From: Candidatus Bathyarchaeota archaeon
Lineage (GTDB): Archaea > Thermoproteota > Bathyarchaeia > Bathyarchaeales > DTEX01
Reading direction: 5' to 3'
Length of the DNA: 29,561 nucleotides
Assembly (NCBI GenBank): GCA_021162225.1
Contig: JAGGZB010000162.1
Span: 1-29,561 of the forward strand
Made by a program: the position numbers and the translations under genes. Of the stretch, positions 8,220 to 14,952 are shown one piece after another. The notes under the pieces were generated by a model. The model saw only the letters and a program-made list of their open reading frames with translations, had not been told where the DNA came from and did not search any database. Each line of letters begins with the position of its first letter. Positions within the stretch are counted from its first letter, which is position 1.

Positions 8220-8598
8220 GGCCCATCTCCTCGCTTAAATGGCCTGTCAGCAGTTAACCATGACAAAGTAACTAAGCAATAGAATAGGTATAATACAAAA
8301 ATTTAAGTTATTTTATCTAATTTTCTAGACTTTTCGTTTCCTCTCGAAAAAGGAAGAAAATCGGAGTAAGCAATCTCTTTCATGATTTTTAGACTCAATC
8401 CTGAAGGCAACTACTACAAATTTAACCTCGTGATTCCAGCCTAGACAAAAAACTGTAAAAATAATAGGTGAATGAAACATCTGGAATCTACATTTTCGAT
8501 ACATGACAAGATAACGGCTCCAAATGGACTGATATACACGAATAGACAGGAACCTCATTCAGCATGTATCAAAAATGGGAGAATATGAAAAGATGGAG
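8220..8598. other. 379-bp intergenic region upstream of nrdD
   Basis: No convincing gene. The part nearest nrdD carries an AT-rich promoter-like stretch (minus strand CTTAAATTTTTG, about 8300-8311), which leaves a leader of some tens of bases before the TTG start. An imperfect hairpin is visible at about 8332-8360, with arms TTTTC and TTCCT against AGGAA and GAAAA, a two-base bulge and the loop CTCGAAAA. A 77-codon open frame on the minus strand inside the region has no ribosome binding site and no protein-like pattern, so I do not call it. Confidence 0.4.
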
Positions 8599-9306
8599 CT
8601 ATTCTATGAGCTTTAAGATTTCGTCTTGTATGTACTTTACGAAATCAGCTATCGTACTTTTGCTGAAGAGCGTGACTACACTGTTCCTCGTTATTCCTAG
8701 TACAAGACCGTATTTTTGAACCTCGAAGACCACATACCATATCTTACCATGCTTCAAATACTCTTGATAAAGCTCGGTATCAGCAATATCTGAGCCGGCG
8801 AGACAGAGCTTTTCAACCCCCGGGATATCAACCTGGTCAAACCATATGAGCTTTGTCGCTTGGGGATTAGACTCATGCATCTCTCTGAGGGTCTCATGCG
8901 GTATCCTCGTCTCCACAATTGCCCCCCTCTTTATGAAGAGAATTCTGCTCAGCGTGTTTGCGATGTTTCCGGTCAGTAGCCTCTTAACCCCACGCGCGGT
9001 GGAGGGCGCAAGAACTATGAGGAAGATTCGATCCTCAAAGGGCCTAATCCAGAATGGAGCCTCCTCAGTCACAAGGGTCTCAACGAGTCTTCGCTTATAG
9101 AATCTTGTTCCGACGAAATCTTTCGCAAAGACTCCTGAGATCGTTCCACCTTCAAACCTTAGGTCCAGAATTTCCGTCACTAGATTTATTGATTCTCCAG
9201 ATTCAGTTTCGTAGGGCGCCTCTTCACGAAAATCCCTTAGTTTTTGGAGTATGAATCCCATATCAGCTTTCTCTTTTATTTCGAAGATCTTAGCAGGGAG
9301 AACCAA
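8599..9306 (-). CDS. Uncharacterised soluble protein
   Basis: A 235-residue protein that I do not recognise. It has no signal peptide, membrane helix or metal-binding cysteine motif. The sequence alternates beta and alpha elements. Two segments recall a repeated module: residues about 10-110 with GFILQKLRDF, and about 120-230 with GNIANTLSRILF. Near the C-terminus WYVVFEVQKYGLVLGITRNSV is clearly beta-rich. The start used is TTG 9306, which has no good ribosome binding site; the ATG sixteen codons in (MGFILQKL) is a fair alternative. It is divergent from the MazG-like gene across about 100 bp. Coding status is well supported by length, frame and amino-acid makeup. The function is unknown. Confidence 0.7.
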   Translation of the reverse strand: MVLPAKIFEIKEKADMGFILQKLRDFREEAPYETESGESINLVTEILDLRFEGGTISGVFAKDFVGTRFYKRRLVETLVTEEAPFWIRPFEDRIFLIVLAPSTARGVKRLLTGNIANTLSRILFIKRGAIVETRIPHETLREMHESNPQATKLIWFDQVDIPGVEKLCLAGSDIADTELYQEYLKHGKIWYVVFEVQKYGLVLGITRNSVVTLFSKSTIADFVKYIQDEILKLIE

Positions 9307-9410
9307 ATTTTTACACCTAAAGATAACTAATGTGCAAGGTAAGTTTTAAAAGTAATACTTAATTGCTATCTAGGCGATGCTTAACAAGACGGTTTATAGG
9401 AGGCTTCACT

Positions 9411-9746
9411 TTGGAGACTTGTACATTTAATGAAGCCAAGAGGCTCGTTAGACAACTTGTAGCTGAGAAGGGCTTTCCAAACGATGAGTCGGCCCTTTCT
9501 CAGAAGCTACTCTGGGCCTTTGTGGAACTAGGTGAAGCAGCTGACGCCTACAAGAAAGGTGAGAATTGGAACGTTGTGAGCGAAGAGCTGATCGACGTCA
9601 TATTCTATATACTTGACTTCATAGGACTCGTGGAGAAGACTCAGAGTATAGAGATAAACGTTGACCGATTGTTTCTGGAAAAGTGGAGGAAGAATATGAA
9701 ACGGCCAAAGAGATACGGTCAGAGAAGAGACCTTCCAAGAAAATAA
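9411..9746 (+). CDS. MazG-like nucleotide pyrophosphohydrolase
   Basis: A 111-residue all-alpha NTP pyrophosphohydrolase of the MazG/dUTPase-like superfamily, which cleaves (deoxy)nucleoside triphosphates to monophosphates and pyrophosphate. The metal-binding signature E-x2-E followed by E-x2-D is visible as ELGEAADAYKKG and SEELIDVIFYILD. The C-terminal lysine-rich tail EKWRKNMKRPKRYG is also typical. TTG 9411 is chosen because GGAGG at 9399-9403 precedes it by seven bases; an upstream in-frame TTG at 9363 would put the ribosome binding site inside the gene. It probably acts in nucleotide-pool housecleaning. Its exact substrate cannot be told. It is convergent with endonuclease IV, another DNA-maintenance gene. 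Confidence 0.85.
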   Translation: METCTFNEAKRLVRQLVAEKGFPNDESALSQKLLWAFVELGEAADAYKKGENWNVVSEELIDVIFYILDFIGLVEKTQSIEINVDRLFLEKWRKNMKRPKRYGQRRDLPRK

Positions 9747-9781
9747 CACTTTTGCATATTAGATCATGCGCGTCGCCAATT

Positions 9782-10627
9782 CTACTTTAGGCCAGCGAGC
9801 TCAAGAACCTTCAAGAGGTTCTCCACATCGCTTCTTCTCTCGTCAATCGGTGTCTCCATTATTAGCGGAAGCCTTCCAAGCTTGCTTTTTAGAATAGCCC
9901 TGAAGCCTTCCTCCCCTATCTTGCCCATACCTATATGTTCATGCCTATCAATATGGGAGCCTAAGCCTCCTCGAGAATCATTCAAATGAACGAGGCGGAG
10001 TTTTTCGAATCCTATAATTTCGTCGAATCTTCTAATCACGTCCTGAACCGCACGTTGCGTTCTGAGATCATATCCAGCCGCGTATGCGTGTGCAGTGTCG
10101 AAGCAAACCCCCACAAAATCCGGAAATTTCAGGTTATCAATAATATACTTTATATCCTCGAATGAGCTACCCATGCTATTTTTTGTGCCTGCAGTATTCT
10201 CTAGAAGGAGTGTAACTTCCCCGCCTACTGAGCTGTAGGCTTCATTAATAGCTTTAATTATCCTTTTGAATCCTTCGCTTTTGCCTGATCCGAGATGACT
10301 CCCAAGATGCGTCACGAGATATGGAATCTTGAGAATCCTACATCGTTCAAGCTCCATCTTTAGAGTCTTGACTGAAAGGAAATAAATATTCGGCCTTGGA
10401 GATGCGAGGTTCGCGAGGTAGGGCATATGAGCAAATACAGGCTGCATATCAAACCTTTCAACCTTCTCTATAAAAGCTTTAACTTCTTCACGTTTGAGGT
10501 TCTCAGCCTTCCAAGATCTAGGATTCCTCGTGAAGATTTGAAAAGTATTGCATCCAATCTCAACAGCCCTATCTACGGCCTCATCGATCCTGCCGATAAT
10601 CGATACGTGGAATCCTATCTTCAACAA
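9782..10627 (-). CDS. nfo: Endonuclease IV (AP endonuclease)
   Basis: A 281-residue TIM-barrel AP endonuclease that cuts DNA at abasic sites in base-excision repair. All nine expected zinc ligands can be placed by spacing against the well-known bacterial enzyme: H67, H107, E143, D177, H180, H214, D227, H229 and E258. They lie in motifs such as AHMPY, THLGS, LLENTAG, CFDTAHAYAAGYD, HLNDSRGGLGSHIDRHEHIG and METP. The length is normal. The start is TTG 10627, the first of two consecutive TTG codons; a nearby ATG is out of frame. It stands alone on the minus strand, divergent from the LLM-class oxidoreductase. Confidence 0.95.
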   Translation of the reverse strand: MLKIGFHVSIIGRIDEAVDRAVEIGCNTFQIFTRNPRSWKAENLKREEVKAFIEKVERFDMQPVFAHMPYLANLASPRPNIYFLSVKTLKMELERCRILKIPYLVTHLGSHLGSGKSEGFKRIIKAINEAYSSVGGEVTLLLENTAGTKNSMGSSFEDIKYIIDNLKFPDFVGVCFDTAHAYAAGYDLRTQRAVQDVIRRFDEIIGFEKLRLVHLNDSRGGLGSHIDRHEHIGMGKIGEEGFRAILKSKLGRLPLIMETPIDERRSDVENLLKVLELAGLK

Positions 10628-10789
10628 ATCCGATCATCCGAGGAATTACTATTTAATCATATAAGTCCCTTGCGTAATCATCCTCTGCGATAGCTCAGCA
10701 TGTTTCTAGCAACGGCTATTAAGCGTCATACAAAGAGACTTAAGAAAGGCATCCTATAATTAGTTAGAGAATGATATGAGGAGTTAATG

Positions 10790-11734
10790 ATGGAGAAGAT
10801 AGAGTTTGGCCTTAGGGTTCCGAGCTTTCCGATAGATGGAAGTAGCGGTGAAGCTTTTAGAAGCCAGATCATCCGCCTCATTAGTGAGGCTGAAGAAGCT
10901 TTCTCTTCGGCATGGGTCTGCGATCACTTCCATCCATGGGCGACGTTCGTGCCCGAGACTACGCCAACCATAGAGGGATTCACTGCCATAAGTTATCTAT
11001 CCGGAGTATTCAAAAGACTAAAGTTTGGAAACATCGTTCTCTGCATGCTTTATAGAAACCCTGCTTTACTCGCCAAGATGAGTGCCACCCTTCAGCTCCT
11101 AACAGGGGGGCGATTCGTTCTTGGAATAGGCGCAGGATGGAAGGAGGATGAATTCCTAGCTTATGGATACAAGTTCCCTCCAGCCAAGGTAAGAATCAAG
11201 CAATTAGAAGAGGGAGTTCAGATAATCCGAAAGATGTGGACTGAGACTAAAGCGACGTTCAAGGGGAGATATTATAGGATTGAGGGAGCCGTATGCTCTC
11301 CTAAACCGAAACCTACGCCGCCGATAATGATAGGAGGCGGCGGGGAGAAGTTGACTCTGAGGGTAGTTGCTAAGCATGCTGACTGGTGGAATATACCAAA
11401 TGCATCAGTTGAGATATTCAAGCATAAACTGGAAGTTTTAGAAAAACATTGTGAGAATGTTGGAAGAGATCCGAAAGAGATAAAGAAGACTATAGGAGGA
11501 ATGATCGCAATAGCGGAGACGCAGGGAGAAGCACGGAGAATAGCGGCGAAGAGCCCATTCGTAAACAAGGAGGCTTTAGAGAATTATATTATAGGAAACC
11601 CGGAAACAGTTACTAATAGAATCATGGAATACGTGGATGCAGGGGTAGAGTACTTCATACTTAGGTTTCTAGACTTTCCGAGGACTGATGGTGTTAGACT
11701 CTTCATCAAGAAGGTTATTACAAACTTTATTTAA
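10790..11734 (+). CDS. LLM-class (F420/flavin-dependent) oxidoreductase
   Basis: A luciferase-like TIM-barrel oxidoreductase of about 314 residues. The N-terminal FGLRVPSF strand, the CDHFHPW motif, LTGGRFVLGIGAGWKEDEF and KPKPTPPIMIGGGGEKL are the family's standard landmarks and bind the cofactor. In archaea most such enzymes use coenzyme F420, which is an inference here. The C-terminal insertion-like segment (NPETVTNRIMEYVDAGVEYFIL) is also standard. ATG 10790 is preferred over ATG 10787 because the GAGGAG ribosome binding site (10778-10783) then lies six bases upstream. A CTATAATTAG TATA-like element lies near 10750. The substrate is unknown, and neighbours give no pathway clue. Confidence 0.88.
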   Translation: MEKIEFGLRVPSFPIDGSSGEAFRSQIIRLISEAEEAFSSAWVCDHFHPWATFVPETTPTIEGFTAISYLSGVFKRLKFGNIVLCMLYRNPALLAKMSATLQLLTGGRFVLGIGAGWKEDEFLAYGYKFPPAKVRIKQLEEGVQIIRKMWTETKATFKGRYYRIEGAVCSPKPKPTPPIMIGGGGEKLTLRVVAKHADWWNIPNASVEIFKHKLEVLEKHCENVGRDPKEIKKTIGGMIAIAETQGEARRIAAKSPFVNKEALENYIIGNPETVTNRIMEYVDAGVEYFILRFLDFPRTDGVRLFIKKVITNFI

Positions 11735-11751
11735 AGTAATTCTGGGCTTCG

Positions 11752-12237
11752 CTAAATGTTTAGGCTACGATGGTAATCCTTGATTATCTTCTCTTTTATT
11801 TTTGACGAACTCATTATGCCCTTCTCTTCAAACCTGCCTACTCTGACTATCTCTATTTTGAAACCTTTTTCCGAGATTATCTTCCTCAGCTTTCTCTCAA
11901 TTACATCCTCATCGTATCCTAAGGCTATGACATCCGGCTTAACTCTCTCTATGATCCTAGCCATATCCATTTCTTCGTAGCCGAGGATCGCCTCATCCAC
12001 AACTTTCAACGATTCGACGAGGGCTCTACGCTGATTTTCAGGTATCACCGGCTTACTACCTTTAAGTCTCTCGACCGTTTTATCTCTTGCAACTACAACG
12101 ACTAATTTAGCATTCTCTCCACCAGCTTTCTTCGCGTTTGTCAAGTAATAGACATGCCCGTAATGAAGCAGGTCGAAGACTCCGGAGGCCAGAACTATTC
12201 TGCGCTCTTTATTCTTCATTTCATTTCTCACTACCAT
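11752..12237 (-). CDS. ribL: Archaeal FAD synthase (FMN adenylyltransferase)
   Basis: A 161-residue nucleotidyltransferase of the cytidylyltransferase-like family that adenylates FMN to make FAD. The phosphate-binding HxGH motif is H25-Y-G-H28 after SGVFDLLHYGH. The second signature is the SSSKIK stretch near residue 144, corresponding to the ISSTxxR/K motif. Size and the RDKTVERLKGSKPVIPENQR segment match archaeal RibL closely. The ATG at 12237 overlaps the end of the DUF357 gene by 7 bp, making it the last gene of the dph5-DUF357-ribL operon. An ATG six codons later (MKNKER) could also serve. It is convergent with the LLM-class enzyme, a likely flavin or deazaflavin user. Confidence 0.9.
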   Translation of the reverse strand: MVVRNEMKNKERRIVLASGVFDLLHYGHVYYLTNAKKAGGENAKLVVVVARDKTVERLKGSKPVIPENQRRALVESLKVVDEAILGYEEMDMARIIERVKPDVIALGYDEDVIERKLRKIISEKGFKIEIVRVGRFEEKGIMSSSKIKEKIIKDYHRSLNI

Positions 12238-12485
12238 TCAAACTTGACGAGGCCAAGCATCCTTAATGCATCAAGTAAGCCTTCAGAGTAGGCTACGGAG
12301 GCCAGGCTTGTCTCCGGCTTTCCCTTCTTTAGATAATATTTTGCATCTTCCAGATATCTCTTCGCCTCGTCTATAATCTCATCTACCTTTGAAGGGTCTA
12401 AAACCGATTTTTCAGCCATCTTCATCTTCTTAAAGACCGCTTCAGTTTTCCGTATGTATTTTACGACGAGCTTTTCCGCAGTCAT
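12231..12485 (-). CDS. DUF357 family protein
   Basis: A small archaeal protein of 84 residues matching the DUF357 pattern. It is helical and charged, ending in the conserved YLEDAKYYLKKG and SVAYSEGLLDALRMLGLV segments. It is predicted to be soluble and all-alpha. Its start overlaps the dph5 stop (ATGA at 12482-12485) and its stop overlaps the ribL start, so translation is probably coupled in a three-gene operon. The function of the family is not established; the association with ribL suggests a link to the FAD synthase, which is inference. Confidence 0.88.
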   Translation of the reverse strand: MTAEKLVVKYIRKTEAVFKKMKMAEKSVLDPSKVDEIIDEAKRYLEDAKYYLKKGKPETSLASVAYSEGLLDALRMLGLVKFEW

Positions 12486-13288
12486 TTAATCAACTCCTCA
12501 ACCCATTTCGGAGCGTCGGCAAGAACACGCAGCGCTTCAGCCTCCATAAAATGAAGATTTTCAGAGGGGATTATCAATGTGTGAGGAGGCTTTCCAAAAT
12601 CGAAGGCTAATAGATCCTTAATCGCTCCGGCCTTAACCACGGAGTCTTCGGCACCAGCCCTCGAAACTCCTACGGCAAGACTTTTAGCCGAGATAACCTT
12701 CTTCCCGATCTCATCCTCAAGCGATAATAGAATCTCGAGGGCTTCATTTATCCTCATATACCTTCCATTCTCCGCGTCTATATCGAGAAAGCATAACGTG
12801 TGAAGATCCCTCGCTCTGTTCTCAGCGATAACTTCATACGGAGTTCTAGATATAAAATCACCATCAGAAAACGGAATAGTGACGCTTCTTCCAAACCTAT
12901 AATTCTGCAGTCCGGAAAGCCCGATAGCGGCTGAAATTATTGAGGCGGAATGAACAACCTTCGTCTTTATACCTCGCTTCTCCGCCTCAATCCTAAGAGC
13001 CACATGCGTAGTCGCTATTAGAGGATCCCCCGGAACCAGAAAAGCAACTCTTCCATTCTCAGCCTTATCAATAATCTCCTCTCCATTCTCATCCTCAAGA
13101 TCCCGTCTAGTTAAAGGTATGATCTCTTTACCGATAAGATTCTCCAATTTATTAAGCGAAAAACCCGCTAATAGACTAGTGTATAGTTCGACGAAGACGA
13201 AATCCGCCCCTTTTGCCTCTTCGATTCCTCGCAGAGAGATATCTTTCTCATCAAAGAGACCCAGCCCTATAAAGACAAGCTCTCCCAA
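12482..13288 (-). CDS. dphB: Diphthine synthase
   Basis: A 268-residue SAM-dependent methyltransferase (Dph5) that methylates the modified histidine of elongation factor 2 during diphthamide synthesis. Family marks are the N-terminal LVFIGLGLFDEKDISLRG, the FVELYTSLL segment, the LVPGDPLIATTH motif, and GLSGLQNYRFGRSVTIPF, which lines the substrate and SAM pocket. The length is normal. It starts at TTG 13288 with a GAGGG/AAGGG purine tract ahead of it. It is the first gene of an operon with overlapping downstream genes (DUF357, ribL). A TATA-like element at 13331-13340 (minus strand) is suitably placed. Confidence 0.95.
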   Translation of the reverse strand: MGELVFIGLGLFDEKDISLRGIEEAKGADFVFVELYTSLLAGFSLNKLENLIGKEIIPLTRRDLEDENGEEIIDKAENGRVAFLVPGDPLIATTHVALRIEAEKRGIKTKVVHSASIISAAIGLSGLQNYRFGRSVTIPFSDGDFISRTPYEVIAENRARDLHTLCFLDIDAENGRYMRINEALEILLSLEDEIGKKVISAKSLAVGVSRAGAEDSVVKAGAIKDLLAFDFGKPPHTLIIPSENLHFMEAEALRVLADAPKWVEELIK

Positions 13289-13330
13289 ACCCTTTCAACC
13301 CTCTATTCTTATTCTGTAGGGTTGGTTACA

Positions 13331-13340
13331 TAATATTTTG
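13331..13340 (-). promoter_or_regulatory. dphB: Probable TATA box of the dph5-DUF357-ribL operon
   Basis: The minus strand reads CAAAATATTA about 45 bp before the dph5 start. This would put transcription start roughly 20 bp before the TTG and keep the purine-rich ribosome binding site in the leader. Confidence 0.35.
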
Positions 13341-13370
13341 ATACCTCTCCCAAAAGAAAAAGTTATTAGA

Positions 13371-13380
13371 GATTTTTGTA
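13371..13380 (+). promoter_or_regulatory. TATA box of the tRNA-Lys gene
   Basis: GATTTTTGTA is centred about 26 bp before the first base of the tRNA at 13401. This is the standard archaeal distance for transcription starting at or just before the mature 5' end. Confidence 0.4.
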
Positions 13381-13431
13381 AAGTAACCTATTCAGCAAAT
13401 GGGCCCGTAGCTTAGCAAGGCAGAGCGGCGG

Positions 13432-13453
13432 ACTTGCCTTTAGCAAGGCTGAA
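13432..13453 (+). other. tRNA-Lys intron 1 (position 30/31), 22 nt, canonical BHB
   Basis: The outer helix is AGAG (13422-13425) with CTCT (13455-13458). The central 4-bp helix is CGGC (13426-13429) with GCTG (13448-13451). The inner helix is CTTGC (13433-13437) with GCAAG (13443-13447), closed by the loop CTTTA. The two 3-nt bulges are GG|A (13430-13432) and AA|G (13452-13454), on opposite strands. This is a full hBHBh' splice motif with cuts after the second bulge base. Confidence 0.88.
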
Positions 13454-13460
13454 GCTCTTA

Positions 13461-13481
13461 AGCCTTGCCATATTAGGAGAA
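13461..13481 (+). other. tRNA-Lys intron 2 (canonical position 37/38), 21 nt, relaxed BHB
   Basis: The central helix is CTCT (13455-13458, positions 32-35) with GGAG (13476-13479), with one G-U pair. The bulges are TA|A (13459-13461) and AA|A (13480-13482). The outer helix is the mature anticodon stem GCGGG/CCCGT, which exists only once intron 1 has been removed. I see no inner helix; the remaining 14 nt would be a loop. The position is the usual one for archaeal tRNA introns. Confidence 0.8.
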
Positions 13482-13488
13482 ACCCGTA

Positions 13489-13518
13489 AGGACGAGAGGG
13501 AACCTCGAGTCTCGGGAA
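13489..13518 (+). other. tRNA-Lys intron 3 (variable loop, position 44/45), 30 nt, relaxed BHB
   Basis: The central helix is CCCG (13483-13486) with CGGG (13513-13516), a perfect match. The bulges are TA|A (13487-13489) and AA|G (13517-13519). The inner stem is GGAC (13490-13493) with GTCT (13509-13512), then tandem G-A/A-G mismatches (13494-13495 with 13507-13508), then GAGG/CCTC closed by GAA. No outer helix is visible. Removal gives the variable loop AGGTC, exactly as in ordinary archaeal tRNA-Lys. Confidence 0.8.
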
Positions 13519-13550
13519 GGTCGAGGGTTCAATTCCCTCCGGGCCCGCCA

Positions 13551-14028
13551 TTTTAATGAAAAAGAATCAAAACACTGCAAATTCCATATTTTATTAAGGC
13601 AATAAACACTTTTTCAATTCATATTCTCCACGTCTCCTTCTGGCAAGGTGTTCAGCGCCATTTTTGCCATACTAGACTACCCGTCTCATGGCATCACTTA
13701 TCTTTAAGAGAGGAAGAACACGCTAATGAAAGCTATCTGCCTTACCACCAAAAGACTCAATCGAGAACCTTAACTATAGGAAATTAATGCGTCCCGGCGA
13801 AATTCACATTTCAAAGAAAGGAAAGATTTGTGCTTAAGATCTCTCATGCATTCAATAATTCACGTTGATTGTTTAGGTCTCTTAAATATGAGGAAAAAAC
13901 AACATTGACGGACTATCTTCTTTCTCCTCTGCATATATTTAACAAAACTATAGCATGAATCCTCCGTTAAATTTTTACATAACTAATTTTTAGGGTTTAA
14001 GCACATCATTATATGCGAGGTGTAAGCG
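13551..14028. other. 478-bp intergenic region between tRNA-Lys and the epimerase gene
   Basis: No coding frame is convincing. One imperfect hairpin stands out at 13641-13669: TGGCAA with TTGCCA, and GGTG with CGCC, loop TTCAG, with a four-base bulge. The last 60 bp are AT-rich and likely hold the promoter of the downstream gene. No C/D-box motif pair or clear H/ACA element was found by eye. Confidence 0.35.
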
Positions 14029-14934
14029 TTGAAAATCATCGTTACAGGCGGATGTGGATTTATAGGAAGCAATCTTGTTGAGAGACTAGTTAAGGATGGA
14101 TATTCAGTTGTTGTCTTTGATAACCTGCATACGGGAAACCTTGAGAATATTAAGGGTTTAGGTGTTGAATTCTTCAATGAATCCTACAGTAAGCTCACCG
14201 ATCTAGTTCCCGAAGCGGATGTTGTCTTCCATTTAGGAATTCCATCCTCAAGCCCCATGTACAAGGAAAATCCGAGACTTGTGGGAGAAGCAATCAACGA
14301 TGCGATCGAAATATTCGAGTATGCGAAGAAAACTGGCTGTAAAGTTGTCTATGCAAGCAGCAGTAGCATCTATAATGGCAATAAGATTCCATATAGGGAA
14401 GACATGCCGATCTATGTTACGGATTTCTACACGGAGTGCCGATACGCCATTGAAAGACTCGCGAAGCTCTATAACATTCTCTACGGGGTTAAGAGTGTAG
14501 GGCTGAGATTCTTCAGCATATACGGTCCAAAAGAGAGATATAAAGGCAAATATGCAAACATAGTCTCCCAGTTCCTCTGGGCCATGCAGAGAGACGAGTC
14601 TCCTATTATATTTGGTGACGGTACGCAAACAAGGGACTTCACACATGTATATGATGTCGTAGATGCCTTAATACTGGCGTGGAAGAAAGACTTCGAGTGT
14701 GAAATCTTCAATGTTGGAACAGGCGTTGCATACAGCTTCAATGAGGTCGTTGAGCTAATCAATAAAATCTTGGGGAAGAATATAAAGCCCATATACAAGC
14801 CTAACCCAATAAAGAATTACGTTTATCACACATTAGCGGATACGACTAAGGCTGAAAAAATGCTTGGATTCAAAGCTAAGATATCTCTAGAGGAGGGATT
14901 AGCTTCCCTCGCTAGGGAGCTCTCAGAATCTTAG
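14029..14934 (+). CDS. NAD-dependent epimerase/dehydratase (UDP-glucose 4-epimerase-like)
   Basis: A 301-residue extended short-chain dehydrogenase acting on a nucleotide sugar. The NAD-binding motif is GGCGFIGS (residues 7-14), and the active-site serine region is YASSSSIYN (108-116). The expected catalytic YxxxK is Y134-TEC-R138 in FYTECRYAIERLAKLY, so arginine replaces the usual lysine. Downstream LRFFSIYGP, GDGTQTRDFTHVYDV and FNVGTG are normal. It starts at TTG 14029 behind GAGGTG (14017-14022). It is convergent with an ATP-grasp protein. The arginine form occurs in some archaeal homologues as I recall them, so the enzyme may still be active. Substrate unknown; cell-surface sugar synthesis is plausible. 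Confidence 0.85.
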   Translation: MKIIVTGGCGFIGSNLVERLVKDGYSVVVFDNLHTGNLENIKGLGVEFFNESYSKLTDLVPEADVVFHLGIPSSSPMYKENPRLVGEAINDAIEIFEYAKKTGCKVVYASSSSIYNGNKIPYREDMPIYVTDFYTECRYAIERLAKLYNILYGVKSVGLRFFSIYGPKERYKGKYANIVSQFLWAMQRDESPIIFGDGTQTRDFTHVYDVVDALILAWKKDFECEIFNVGTGVAYSFNEVVELINKILGKNIKPIYKPNPIKNYVYHTLADTTKAEKMLGFKAKISLEEGLASLARELSES

Positions 14935-14952
14935 TCCCCCTTGACCGTGCCG

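Larger units (their letters stand above)
13401..13550 (+). tRNA. tRNA-Lys (anticodon CTT), interrupted by three introns
   Basis: The ends form a perfect acceptor stem (GGGCCCG with CGGGCCC), discriminator G and encoded CCA. The T arm is GAGGG-TTCAATT-CCCTC and the D arm has stem GCTT/GAGC. No anticodon stem closes in the contiguous sequence. Removing 13432-13453, 13461-13481 and 13489-13518 leaves a 77-nt tRNA including CCA. Its anticodon stem is then GCGGG/CCCGT, its loop CTCTTAA (anticodon CTT) and its variable loop AGGTC, all standard for archaeal tRNA-Lys. The exons are 13401-13431, 13454-13460, 13482-13488 and 13519-13550. The introns would be at positions 30/31, 37/38 and 44/45. All three junctions lie after the second base of a 3-nt bulge. 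Intron 1 forms a complete bulge-helix-bulge; introns 2 and 3 form relaxed versions. Introns outside the anticodon loop require the broad-specificity, heterotetrameric-type splicing endonuclease known from Thermoproteota. Confidence 0.9.

Noticed and set aside
8325..8558. 77-codon minus-strand open frame in the nrdD upstream gap
   Set aside because: It has no ribosome binding site, no domain-like pattern and low-complexity basic ends. The region looks like promoter and leader.
13432..13518. A single long intron in the tRNA, or a class II tRNA with a long variable arm (Ser/Leu)
   Set aside because: No placement of one intron restores an anticodon stem. The D arm, acceptor stem and discriminator match tRNA-Lys, and three short introns restore every element with regular BHB bulges.
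13366..13551. Minus-strand open frame of 61 codons containing GPEGIEPSTF
   Set aside because: It is the antisense of the tRNA-Lys gene. The GxEPxTF-like string is a well-known false protein produced by translating the T arm of tRNAs.
14248..14646. Antisense frame of 132 codons within the epimerase gene
   Set aside because: It lies wholly inside a well-supported plus-strand gene and shows no protein family pattern.
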